From the NCBI RefSeq assembly GCF_024166365.1, contig NW_026060245.1:1-64000 (forward strand): 64,000 bases of DNA. Direction: 5' to 3'. This DNA is from Elephas maximus indicus (lineage: Eukaryota; Chordata; Mammalia; Proboscidea; Elephantidae). Both the position numbers and the translations under genes were made by a program. Positions within the stretch are counted from its first letter, which is position 1. Every line of letters begins with the position of its first letter. The notes below the pieces were generated by a model. That model had not been told where the DNA came from and did not search any database. It saw nothing but the letters and a program-made list of their open reading frames with translations. Below, piece by piece: positions 1 to 11,195 of this stretch.

Positions 1-284
1 CTGTATAGAATAGTCTTCAGAGGTGTAGCAAGGGGGGACAGAGTGGAGCACTTGCCCCTGGGCACAAGTCCAAAGAGGTGCCAGAGGAGGCTCAGAGTGA
101 CATTCCAAGGTGCCACAAATATAAAAGGCACCTGACTGAGGCAGCAGGGAAGGCATTTCTGCTGCCATGCTGCCACTATCAACATCTATTCATCTTGAAG
201 TTGAGGAGGGGCACAGCTTAGAGCCTGCTCCTGGCTGCTCTTCACCCTGGCTATGCCCCTGCAGTCTTTATGAACTATATATAT

Positions 285-484
285 TAAAAAAAAGATTGCC
301 GTCTGGTTGACACTGACTCATGGTGCTCCCTCATGTGTCAGAGCAGGACTGAGCTCCACAGGGTTTTCAGTGGCTGATTTTTCAGAAATAGTTCACCAGG
401 GCTTTCTTTCCAGGTGTGCCTGGCTAGACTTGAATCTCTAACCTTTCGGTTAACAGCACAGCATGCTGCCCATTTGCACCACCC
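285..484 (-). mobile_element. Older tRNA-derived SINE
   Basis: Reverse-oriented SINE with tail 'AAAGATTGCCGTCTGG' and head 'CATTTGCACCACCC'. Internal sequence differs from AfroSINE, with 'CTCCACAGGGTTTTCAGTGG', so it is an older subfamily. Confidence 0.75.
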
Positions 485-756
485 AAAAGGGGTCAGAATG
501 GTGGTGGTTGTTTTTTATGAAGATGCTGTTTAAGGAGCCGGCCGTGGTCAACCATCCTCCATAGGATTCCATGAGCTTTAATTGCAGTCTCCAAAATCCA
601 GAAGGGATTATACTGAGGACGAGGTTAAAGTAATAGTATATCTTTTGCAAAACCCCAAATGAATTTCCAAGGCACAGACACCCAGAGCACTGCTACTAGA
701 AATGAAGTGAGAAGCTATTTTCTCAGCAACGGCTGTTAGAGGAAAAAAGTGATGCT

Positions 757-934
757 AACCCTGGTGGTGTAGTGGTTAAGAGCTATGGTTGCTAGCCAAA
801 AGGTCGGCAGTTTAAATCCACGAGGCACTCCTTGGAAACACTATTGGGCAGTTCTACTCTGTCCTATACGGTCGCCACAAGTCAGAATCAACTCAGCGAC
901 AACAGGTTTATTTTATTTATTTATTTATTTTAAC
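757..934 (+). mobile_element. AfroSINE, source of the monomer's forward SINE
   Basis: A complete forward SINE with head 'AACCCTGGTGGTGTAG' and tail 'GTTCTACTCTGTCC', running into TTTATTTATTTATT. The monomers keep only its 3' part from 'CACTATTGGGCAG'. Confidence 0.9.
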
Positions 935-1310
935 GCTTCTCCATTCTCTCCTGTCTGGAACACTAGAAAAAGTGGTGTCTCTGTGTGGTCAGCTTGGCCA
1001 CCCCCTCTCTGGATAAATCACATATTATGTCCTTTCAGTGATGTCCGCACTGCTTAGAGCAATGCTTCCCATGTTTTAATCAGATGAGGAATCTATAATG
1101 TAAACTCGGCCACAGCGATTTCTCCGTCTCTGCCTGATCGCCCGGGAACTCCACCCAAGAAAGGAAGGAGGCGGGAGAAAGGGGCTTAACAAAATGCTGT
1201 GCTTGTTAATCGGGTTATTTGCACTACCATTTGTTCCTAAGAACAATCCCTCCCAATGGATAGCATTTTCCAAGTATTTTTACACATATTTATCTCTCGT
1301 GACCCTCTCA

Positions 1311-1454
1311 GGAACCTCGTGAGGTGAGGATCCAAACCCATTGCTGTCAAGTAAATTGCGAGTCATAGTGACCCTATAGGTAGGAACCTCGTGAGGTGAG
1401 GATCCAAACCCATTGCTGTCAAGTCAATTGCGAGTCATAATGACCCTATAGGTA
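1311..1454. repeat. 72-bp tandem duplication
   Basis: Two copies in direct succession of a segment beginning GGAACCTCGTGAGG, covering the MIR/SINE border. The A' copy has a single version. Confidence 0.9.
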
Positions 1455-1561
1455 CGATAGAACTGCCCCAGAGGGTTTCCAAGGAGAGCCTGGTGGATTC
1501 CAACTGCCGACCTTTTTGGTTAGCAGCTGTAGCATTTAACCACTCTGCTACCAAGGTTTCC
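1402..1561 (-). mobile_element. AfroSINE inside MIR
   Basis: Reverse-oriented full SINE with flanks GAGGTGAGGAT and GAGGTAAGGAT as target duplication. The satellite monomer breaks inside it at 1473 ('GCCCCAGAG'). Confidence 0.87.
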
Positions 1562-1879
1562 CGAGGTAAGGATGAAAAAAATAGATAGTAGGTATTTATT
1601 CTTCCCTTTTGACTGAGGCTCAGAGGAGTTGAGTGACTTCCTCTGGCCACACGGTAAACTAGTGACAGAGTTGGGACTTGAAACCAGGGATCTTGTCTCT
1701 TCTGGGGTTCCTGTCCCCACCCCACCCCCAGGGATTGCCCCCATGCTAGATTAAAATTGAACCCATACTAAAAAATGTCAAGTGGGCAAAGATCTCTTGT
1801 GAAGTTCTGAGTACCATTTACTGCCTTTTCAAATGCCCGTGTGGGCCCGGTGCTTTCTGCTTTGCCCCAGCACACTTAC

Positions 1880-2030
1880 TGGACATCTCTGAAGACGACG
1901 GTCACTCGGTAGTTGCTGTGGACTTCAATATCCCAGATACACCTGGCATTGTTTGGATAGTTCCCAGGATAGAATGGGCTGGAAAACTGCCCTGATGTTT
2001 GGGAAAGGAAGCCTCCGCAGGAAGAACTTA
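1880..2030 (-). CDS. DMBT1: CUB domain, first-half exon (copy 2 in gene order)
   Basis: Identical in sequence to the exon at 39678-39828, including acceptor TTCTGACAG and donor GTAAGT, with phase 1 entry and phase 2 exit. It encodes the first two cysteines of a CUB domain (SSCGG and ARCIWDIEV). Because it exits in phase 2 it needs a partner like 36976-37184, expected left of the window. No SRCR or SID exon was found between it and the preceding CUB. If it is used, the protein has two CUB domains in direct succession, separated only by the 35-kb intron. It could instead be an unused duplicate. Confidence 0.85.
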
Positions 2031-2236
2031 CTGTCAGAACAAAACAGAATTGCCAGTGATGCAAACTGCATGATCCCCTGGGGGAAAATATCTCTCAAAA
2101 ATTTCTAAGACAGAAACTAAACAAAAATGGGAGGTGCCTGGCCTGGGACCGTCTATGATGTCTTAGATGGGGGTGGGGTGGGGATGAGGGGCACACCCTT
2201 CCAGGGGGAATGCCATCTCCTCATCATTCTCATTAG

Positions 2237-2706
2237 CTCTCCACAGCGTCTTCATCACTGAGGGAAAGGGTAAAAGCTTTTCTGGGGATCTTGGCCAAGG
2301 CAGCTCAGAACCTACTGGTTGGGCGGGTAGTGTCATGAACTGATGGCCAAGCAGCTGTTGACAAATAAAAAAAATGATTATCACCAGAGAGTGAACCCAG
2401 ATGTAAACCGTGGACTTTACTTAATAACAAGGCATCAATAGTGGTCCACCAATTAGTGTAACAAAGATACCACAGGAATGCAAGATGGAAGCAGGGAAGA
2501 CTTTGTTCAGGTGGAGGGCAAGCACATGGGAATTCTCTGTGCTTCCTGTACAATTTTTGGGCAAACTGCTCTGAAAAATAAAGTCTATATCGGTATTGGT
2601 GATGGCTGCACATACTTACTGTTATTAAAAACTCATTGCCATCGAGTCGATTCTGACTCATAGTGACCCTATAGGACAGAGTAGAACTCCCGCATAGAGT
2701 TTCCAA
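2237..2706. repeat. Left-edge half monomer (chimeric)
   Basis: From 2237 to about 2430 it matches the A' duplicate (40035-40230). From about 2485 on it matches the core B-type monomers, for example 'GATGGAAGCAGGGAAGAC' where A' has 'GATGGTAGCAGGACAGAC'. The switch point marks an exchange between flank and array. Confidence 0.8.
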
Positions 2707-2771
2707 GCAGAGTTTGCAAACACTATTGGGCAGTTCTACTCTGTCCTATAGGGACGCTATGAGTCAGAATC
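2649..2771. repeat. Inverted SINE-tail pair (hairpin) recurring in each monomer
   Basis: Arm 2649-2688 (reverse SINE tail) and arm 2732-2771 (forward SINE tail) are complementary over 40 bp with 2 mismatches, around a 43-bp spacer. The same arrangement recurs at nearly every monomer junction of the array, for example near 3706-3828 and 4770-4893. Confidence 0.9.
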
Positions 2772-5700
2772 CACTCCACAACAACAGTTTTATTTATTTA
2801 TTTATCTATTTTTTAACCCCTTGTCCCTTCTCTAGTTTCTGGAATACTACAAAACGTGGTGTCTCCATGTAGTCAGCCTGGCCACCCCTCTCTGGAGAAA
2901 TCAAATATTATGTCCTTTCAGTGATGTCTGCACTGCTTAGAGCAATGCTTCCCACGTTTTAGTCAGGTGAGGAGTCCATAAAGTACACTCAGCCACAGAG
3001 ATTTCTCTGTCTCTGCCTGATCCCCTGGGAACTCCACCCAAGAAAGGCGGGAGGTGGGAGAAAGGGGTTTAAGAAAACGCTGTGCTTGTTGATAGGGTTA
3101 TTTGCACTATTATTTATTCCTAAGAACAACCTCTCCCTTTGGATAACATTTTCCAAGTATTTTCACACGTATTTATCTCTCGTGACCCTCTCAGCATCCT
3201 CGTGAGGTGAGGATCCAAACCCGTTGCCATCAAGTCAATTCTGACTCATAGTGACCCTATAGGACAGAGTAGAACTGTCCCAGAGCTCTCCACAGTGTGC
3301 TCATCACTGAGGTAAAGGGTAAGAGATTTTCTGGGGATCTTGGCCACACACTCAAAAGGGAGCTCAGAACCTACTGGTTGGGCGGGTGGTGTCGTGAACT
3401 AATGGCCTACTAGCTGTTGCCAAAAAAAAAATGATGATCGGTAGAGAGTGAACCCACATGTAAAGCATGGACTTTAGTTAATAACAAGGCATCAATAGTG
3501 GTCCACCAATTACTGTAACAAAGATACCACAGGAATGCAAGATGGTAGCAGGACAGACTTTGTTCAGGTGGAGGGCAAGCACATGGGAATTCTCTGTGCT
3601 TTCTGTACAATTTTTGGGCAAACTGCTCTGAAAAATAAAGTCCATATCGGTATTGGTGATGGCTGCGCATAATTACTGTTGTTAAAAACTCATTGCCATC
3701 GAGTCGATTCTGACTCATAGTGACCCTATAGGACAGAGTAGAACTCCCGCATAGAGTTTCCAAGCAGAGTTTGCAAACACTATTGGGCAGTTCTACTCTG
3801 TCCTATAGGGACGCTATGAGTCAGAATCCACTCCACAACAACAGTTTTATTTATTTATTTATTTATCGATTTTTTAACCCCTTGTCCCTTCTCTAGTGTC
3901 TAGAACACTAGAAACCGTGGTGTCTCTGTGTAGTCAGCTTGGCCACCCCCTCTCTGGAGAAATCAAATATTATGTCCTTTCAGTGATGTCTGCACTGCTT
4001 AGAGCAATGCTTCCCACGTTTTAGTCAGGTGAGGAGTCCATAAAGTACACTCAGCCACAGAGATTTCTCTGTCACTGCCTGATACCCTGGGAACTCCACC
4101 CAAGAAAGGAGGGAGGTGGGAGAAAGGGGTTTTAGAAAACCCTGTGCTTGTTGATAGGGTTATTTGCACTATTATTTATTCCTAAGAACAATCTCTCCTT
4201 TTGGATAACATTTTCCAAGTATTTTCACACGTATTTATCTCTCGTGACCCTCTCAGCAACCTCGTGAGGTGAGGATCCAAACCCATTGCCATCAAGTCAA
4301 TTCTGACTCATAGCGACCCTGTAGGACAGAGTAGAAGTGCCCCAGAGCTCTCCACAGTGTGCTCATCTCTGACGGAAAGGGTAAGAGCTTTTCTGGGGAT
4401 CTTGGCCACACACTCAAAAGGGAGCTCAGAACTTACTGGTTGGGCGGGTGGTGTCCTGAACTGTTGGCCAACCAGCTGTTGACAAATAAAAAAAATGATT
4501 ATCACCAGAGAGTGAACCCAGATGTAAACCGTGGACTTTACTTAATAACAAGGCATCAATAGTGGTCCACCAATTAGTGTAACAAAGATACCACAGGAAT
4601 GCAAGATGGAAGCAGGGAAGACTTTGTTCAGGTGGAGGGCAAGCACATGGGAATTCTCTGTGCTTCCTGTACAATTTTTGGGCAAACTGCTCTGAAAAAT
4701 AAAGTCTATATCGGTATTGGTGATGGCTGCACATACTTACTGTTATTAAAAACTCATTGCCATCGAGTCGATTCTGACTCATAGTGACCCTATAGGACAG
4801 AGTAGAACTCCCGCATAGAGTTTCCAAGCAGAGTTTGCAAACACTATTGGGCAGTTCTACTCTGTCCTAATAGGGACGCTATGAGTCAGAATCCACTCCA
4901 CAACAACAGTTTTATTTATTTATTTATTTATCGATTTTTTAACCCCTTGTCCCTTCTCTAGTGTCTAGAACACTAGAAACCGTGGTGTCTCTGTGTAGTC
5001 AGCCTGGCCACCCCTCTCTGGAGAAATCAAATATTATGTCCTTTCAGTGATGTCTGCACTGCTTAGAGCAATGCTTCCCACGTTTTAGTCAGGTGAGGAG
5101 TCCATAAAGTACACTCAGCCACAGAGATTTCTCTGTCTCTGCCTGATCCCCTGGGAACTCCACCCAAGAAAGGCGGGAGGTGGGAGAAAGGGGTTTAAGA
5201 AAACGCTGTGCTTGTTGATAGGGTTATTTGCACTATTATTTATTCCTAAGAACAACCTCTCCCTTTGGATAACATTTTCCAAGTATTTTCACACGTATTT
5301 ATCTCTCGTGACCCTCTCAGCATCCTCGTGAGGTGAGGATCCAAACCCGTTGCCATCAAGTCAATTCTGACTCATAGTGACCCTATAGGACAGAGTAGAA
5401 GTGCCCCAGAGCTCTCCACAGTGTGCTCATCACTGAGGGAAAGGGTAAGAGATTTTCTGGGGATCTTGGCCACACACTCAAAAGGGAGCTCAGAACCTAC
5501 TGGTTGGGCGGGTGGTGTCGTGAACTAATGGCCTACTAGCTGTTGCCAAAAAAAAAATGATGATCGGTAGAGAGTGAACCCAGATGTAAAGCATGGACTT
5601 TAGTTAATAACAAGGCATCAATAGTGGTCCACCAATTACTGTAACAAAGATACCACAGGAATGCAAGATGGTAGCAGGACAGACTTTGTTCAGGTGGAGG

Positions 5701-8700
5701 GCAAGCACATGGGAATTCTCTGTGCTTTCTGTACAATTTTTGGGCAAACTGCTCTGAAAAATAAAGTCCATATCGGTATTGGTGATGGCTGCGCATAATT
5801 ACTGTTGTTAAAAACTCATTGCCATCGAGTCGATTCTGACTCATAGTGACCCTATAGGACAGAGTAGAACTCCCGCATAGAGTTTCCAAGCAGAGTTTGC
5901 AAACACTATTGGGCAGTTCTACTCTGTCCTATAGGGACGCTATGAGTCAGAATCCACTCCACAACAACAGTTTTATTTATTTATTTATTTATCGATTTTT
6001 TAACCCCTTGTCCCTTCTCTAGTGTCTAGAACACTAGAAACCGTGGTGTCTCTGTGTAGTCAGCTTGGCCACCCCCTCTCTGGAGAAATCAAATATTATG
6101 TCCTTTCAGTGATGTCTGCACTGCTTAGAGCAATGCTTCCCACGTTTTAGTCAGGTGAGGAGTCCATAAAGTACACTCAGCCACAGAGATTTCTCTGTCA
6201 CTGCCTGATACCCTGGGAACTCCACCCAAGAAAGGAGGGAGGTGGGAGAAAGGGGTTTTAGAAAACCCTGTGCTTGTTGATAGGGTTATTTGCACTATTA
6301 TTTATTCCTAAGAACAATCTCTCCTTTTGGATAACATTTTCCAAGTATTTTCACACGTATTTATCTCTCGTGACCCTCTCAGCAACCTCGTGAGGTGAGG
6401 ATCCAAACCCATTGCCATCAAGTCAATTCTGACTCATAGCGACCCTATAGGACAGAGTAGAAGTGCCCCAGAGCTCTCCACAGTGTGCTCATCTCTGACG
6501 GAAAGGGTAAGAGCTTTTCTGGGGATCTTGGCCACACACTCAAAAGGGAGCTCAGAACTTACTGGTTGGGCGGGTGGTGTCCTGAACTGTTGGCCAACCA
6601 GCTGTTGACAAATAAAAAAAATGATTATCACCAGAGAGTGAACCCAGATGTAAACCGTGGACTTTACTTAATAACAAGGCATCAATAGTGGTCCACCAAT
6701 TAGTGTAACAAAGATACCACAGGAATGCAAGATGGAAGCAGGGAAGACTTTGTTCAGGTGGAGGGCAAGCACATGGGAATTCTCTGTGCTTCCTGTACAA
6801 TTTTTGGGCAAACTGCTCTGAAAAATAAAGTCTATATCGGTATTGGTGATGGCTGCACATACTTACTGTTATTAAAAACTCATTGCCATCGAGTCGATTC
6901 TGACTCATAGTGACCCTATAGGACAGAGTAGAACTCCCGCATAGAGTTTCCAAGCAGAGTTTGCAAACACTATTGGGCAGTTCTACTCTGTCCTATAGGG
7001 ACGCTATGAGTCAGAATCCACTCCACAACAACAGTTTTATTTATTTATTTATTTATCGATTTTTTTAACCCCTTGTCCCTTCTCTAGTGTCTAGAACACT
7101 AGAAACCGTGGTGTCTCTGTGTAGTCAGCTTGGCCACCCCCTCTCTGGAGAAATCAAATATTATGTCCTTTCAGTGATGTCTGCACTGCTTAGAGCAATG
7201 CTTCCCACGTTTTAGTCAGGTGAGGAGTCCATAAAGTACACTCAGCCACAGAGATTTCTCTGTCTCTGCCTGATACCCTGGGAACTCCAGCCAAGAAAGG
7301 AGGGAGGTGGGAGAAAGGGGTTTTAGAAAACGCTGTGCTTGTTCATAGGGTTATTTGCACTATTATTTATTCCTAAGAACAATCTCTCCCTTTGGATAAC
7401 ATTTTCCAAGAAGTTTCACACGTATTTATCTCTCGTGACCCTCTCAGCAACCTCGTGAGGTGAGGATCCAAACCCATTGCCATCAAGTCAATTCTGACTC
7501 ATAGCGACCCTATAGGACAGAGTAGAAGTGCCCCAGAGCTCTCCACAGTGTGCTCATCTCTGACGGAAAGGGTAAGAGCTTTTCTGGGGATCTTGGCCAC
7601 ACACTCAAAAGGGAGCTCAGAACTTACTGGTTGGGCGGGTGGTGTCCTGAACTGTTGGCCAACCAGCTGTTGACAAATAAAAAAAATGATTATCACCAGA
7701 GAGTGAACCCAGATGTAAACCGTGGACTTTACTTAATAACAAGGCATCAATAGTGGTCCACCAATTAGTGTAACAAAGATACCACAGGAATGCAAGATGG
7801 AAGCAGGGAAGACTTTGTTCAGGTGGAGGGCAAGCACACGGGAATTCTCTTTGCTTCCTGTACAATTTTTGGGCAAACTGCTCTGAAAAATAAAGTCTAT
7901 ATCGGTATTGGTGATGGCTGCACATACTTACTGTTATTAAAAACTCATTGCCATCGAGTCGATTCTGACTCATAGTGACCCTATAGGACAGAGTAGAACT
8001 CCCGCATAGAGTTTCCAAGCAGAGTTTGCAAACACTATTGGGCAGTTCTACTCTGTCCTATAGGGACGCTATGAGTCAGAATCCACTCCACAACAACAGT
8101 TTTATTTATTTATTTATTTATCGATTTTTTAACCCCTTGTCCCTTCTCTAGTGTCTAGAACACTAGAAACCGTGGTGTCTCTGTGTAGTCAGCTTGGCCA
8201 CCCCCTCTCTGGAGAAATCAAATATTATGTCCTTTCAGTGATGTCTGCACTGCTTAGAGCAATGCTTCCCACGTTTTAGTCAGGTGAGGAGTCCATAAAG
8301 TACACTCAGCCACAGAGATTTCTCTGTCTCTGCCTGATACCCTGGGAACTCCAGCCAAGAAAGGAGGGAGGTGGGAGAAAGGGGTTTTAGAAAACGCTGT
8401 GCTTGTTCATAGGGTTATTTGCACTATTATTTATTCCTAAGAACAATCTCTCCCTTTGGATAACATTTTCCAAGAAGTTTCACACGTATTTATCTCTCGT
8501 GACCCTCTCAGCAACCTCGTGAGGTGACGATCCAAACCCATTGCCACCTAGTCAATTGTGACTCATAGCGACACTATAAGACAGAGTAGAAGTGCTCCAG
8601 AGCTCTCCAGAGTGTCTTCATCACTGAGGGAAAGGGTAAGAGCTTTTCTGGGCATCTTGGCCACACACTCAAAAGGGAGCTCGGAACTTACTGGTTGGGC

Positions 8701-11195
8701 GGGAGGTGTCCTGAACTGTTGACCATCGAGCTGTTGACAAATAAAGAAAATGATTATCAGCAGAGAGTGAACCCAGATGTAAACCGTGGACTTCAGTTAA
8801 TAATAAGGCATCAAGAGTGGTCCACCAATTAGTGTAACAAAGATACCACAGGAATGCAAGATGGTAGCAGGACAGACTTTGTTCAGGTGGAGGGCAAGCA
8901 CATGGGAATTCTCTGGGCTTCCTGTACAATTTTTGGGCAAACTGCTCTGAAAAATAAAGTCTATATGGGTATTGGTGATGGCTGCACATAATTCCTGTTA
9001 TTAAAAACCCATTGCCATCGAGTCGATTCTGACTCATAGTGACCCTATAGGGCAGAGTAGAACTCCCGCATAGAGTTTCCAAGCAGAGTTTCCAAACACT
9101 ATTGGGTATTTCTACTCTGTCTTATAGGGTCGCTATGAGTCAGAATGAACTCCACAAGAACAGTTTTATTTATTTATTTATCTCTTTTTTAACCCCTTGT
9201 CCCTTGTCTAGTTTCTGGAATACTACAAAACGTGGTGTCTCCGTGTAGTCAGCCTGGCCACCCCTCTCTGGAGAAATCAAATATTATGTCCTTTCAGTGA
9301 TGTCTGCACTGTTTAGAGCAATGCTTCCCGCGTTTTAGTCAGGTGAGGAGTCCATAAAGTACACTCAGCCACAGAGATTTCTCCCTGATCCCCTGGGAAC
9401 TCCACCCAAGAAAGGCGGGAGGTGGGAGAAAGGGGTTTTAGAAAACCCTGTGCTTGTTGATAGGGTTATTTGCACTATTATTTATTCCTAAGAACAACCT
9501 CTCCCTTTGGATAACATTTTCCAAGTATTTTCACACGTATTTATCTCTCGTGACCCTCTCAGCATCCTCGTGAGGTGAGGATCCAAACCCGTTGCCATCA
9601 AGTCAATTCTGACTCATAGTGACCCTATAGGACAGAGTAGAAGTGCCCCAGAGCTCTCCACAGTGTGCTCATCACTGAGGGAAAGGGTAAGAGATTTTCT
9701 GGGGATCTTGGCCACACACTCAAAAGGGAGCTCAGAACCTACTGGTTGGGCGGGTGGTGTCGTGAACTAATGGCCTACTAGCTGTTGCCAAAAAAAAAAT
9801 GATGATCGGTAGAGAGTGAACCCAGATGTAAAGCATGGACTTTAGTTAATAACAAGGCATCAATAGTGGTCCACCAATTACTGTAACAAAGATACCACAG
9901 GAATGCAAGATGGTAGCAGGACAGACTTTGTTCAGGTGGAGGGCAAGCACATGGGAATTCTCTGTGCTTTCTGTACAATTTTTGGGCAAACTGCTCTGAA
10001 AAATAAAGTCCATATCGGTATTGGTGATGGCTGCGCATAATTACTGTTATTAAAAACTCATTGCCATCGAGTCGATTCTGACTCATAGTGACCCTATAGG
10101 ACAGAGTAGAACTCCCGCACAGAGTTTCCAAGCAGAGTTTGCAAACACTATTGGGCAGTTCTACTCTGTCCTATAGGGACGCTATGAGTCAGAATCCACT
10201 CCACAACAACAGTTTTATTTATTTATTTATTTATCGATTTTTTAACCCCTTGTCCCTTCTCTAGTGTCTAGAACACTAGAAACCGTGGTGTCTCTGTGTA
10301 GTCAGCTTGGCCACCCCCTCTCTGGAGAAATCAAATATTATGTCCTTTCAGTGATGTCTGCACTGCTTAGAGCAATGCTTCCCACGTTTTAGTCAGGTGA
10401 GGAGTCCATAAAGTACACTCAGCCACAGAGATTTCTCTGTCACTGCCTGATACCCTGGGAACTCCACCCAAGAAAGGAGGGAGGTGGGAGAAAGGGGTTT
10501 TAGAAAACCCTGTGCTTGTTGATAGGGTTATTTGCACTATTATTTATTCCTAAGAACAATCTCTCCTTTTGGATAACATTTTCCAAGTATTTTCACACGT
10601 ATTTATCTCTCGTGACCCTCTCAGCAACCTCGTGAGGTGAGGATCCAAACCCATTGCCATCAAGTCAATTCTGACTCATAGCGACCCTATAGGACAGAGT
10701 AGAAGTGCCCCAGAGCTCTCCACAGTGTGCTCATCTCTGACGGAAAGGGTAAGAGCTTTTCTGGGGATCTTGGCCACACACTCAAAAGGGAGCTCAGAAC
10801 TTACTGGTTGGGCGGGTGGTGTCCTGACCTGTTGGCCAACCAGCTGTTGACAAATAAAAAAAATGATTATCACCAGAGAGTGAACCCAGATGTAAACCGT
10901 GGACTTTACTTAATAACAAGGCATCAATAGTGGTCCACCAATTAGTGTAACAAAGATACCACAGGAATGCAAGATGGAAGCAGGGAAGACTTTGTTCAGG
11001 TGGAGGGCAAGCACATGGGAATTCTCTGTGCTTCCTGTACAATTTTTGGGCAAACTGCTCTGAAAAATAAAGTCTATATCGGTATTGGTGATGGCTGCAC
11101 ATACTTACTGTTATTAAAAACTCGTTGCCATCGAGTCGATTCTGACTCATAGTGACCCTATAGGACAGAGTAGAACTCCCGCATAGAGTTTCCAA
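2707..11195. repeat. Higher-order repeat copy 1 (8 monomers)
   Basis: Eight monomers in the order A, B, A, B, B*, C, A', B. Types are told apart by the length of the open minus-strand frame (117, 133, 117, 133, 133, 137, 117, 133 codons) and by point differences. Its first and third monomers differ from the other copies in their left halves, for instance TAAGAAAACGC and the GTAGTCAGCCTGG variant. Confidence 0.93.

Larger units (their letters stand above)
1270..1720 (+). mobile_element. MIR element split by an AfroSINE
   Basis: The left part is 'TCTCGTGACCCTCTCAGGAACC' in shortened form, near 1290-1340. The right part (1562-1720) has 'CTGAGGCTCAGAGGAGTTG' and 'CCACACGG', typical of MIR cores. 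The AfroSINE (1402-1561) sits between them. Only the left part was carried into the satellite monomer. Confidence 0.7.
1..2480. repeat. Segmental duplicate A (copy of 37874-40280)
   Basis: It is aligned with the A' copy from the third base of the window, so the duplication continues to the left of the window. It contains the second CUB first-half exon. A private 72-bp tandem repeat (1311-1382 and 1383-1454) sets it apart. Confidence 0.95.

Noticed and set aside
2031-2064. Extension of the CUB open frame upstream with an apparent start
   Set aside because: It reads through the acceptor TTCTGACAG into the intron. The exon begins at 2030 by splice signal and phase.
4426-4827. A 133-codon open frame repeated in most monomers (117 or 137 codons in others) on the minus strand
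   Set aside because: Its first part is translated SINE tail, it lacks a proper ATG start at its full length, and its conservation is explained by recent DNA amplification. No domain is recognisable, so I do not call it a gene.
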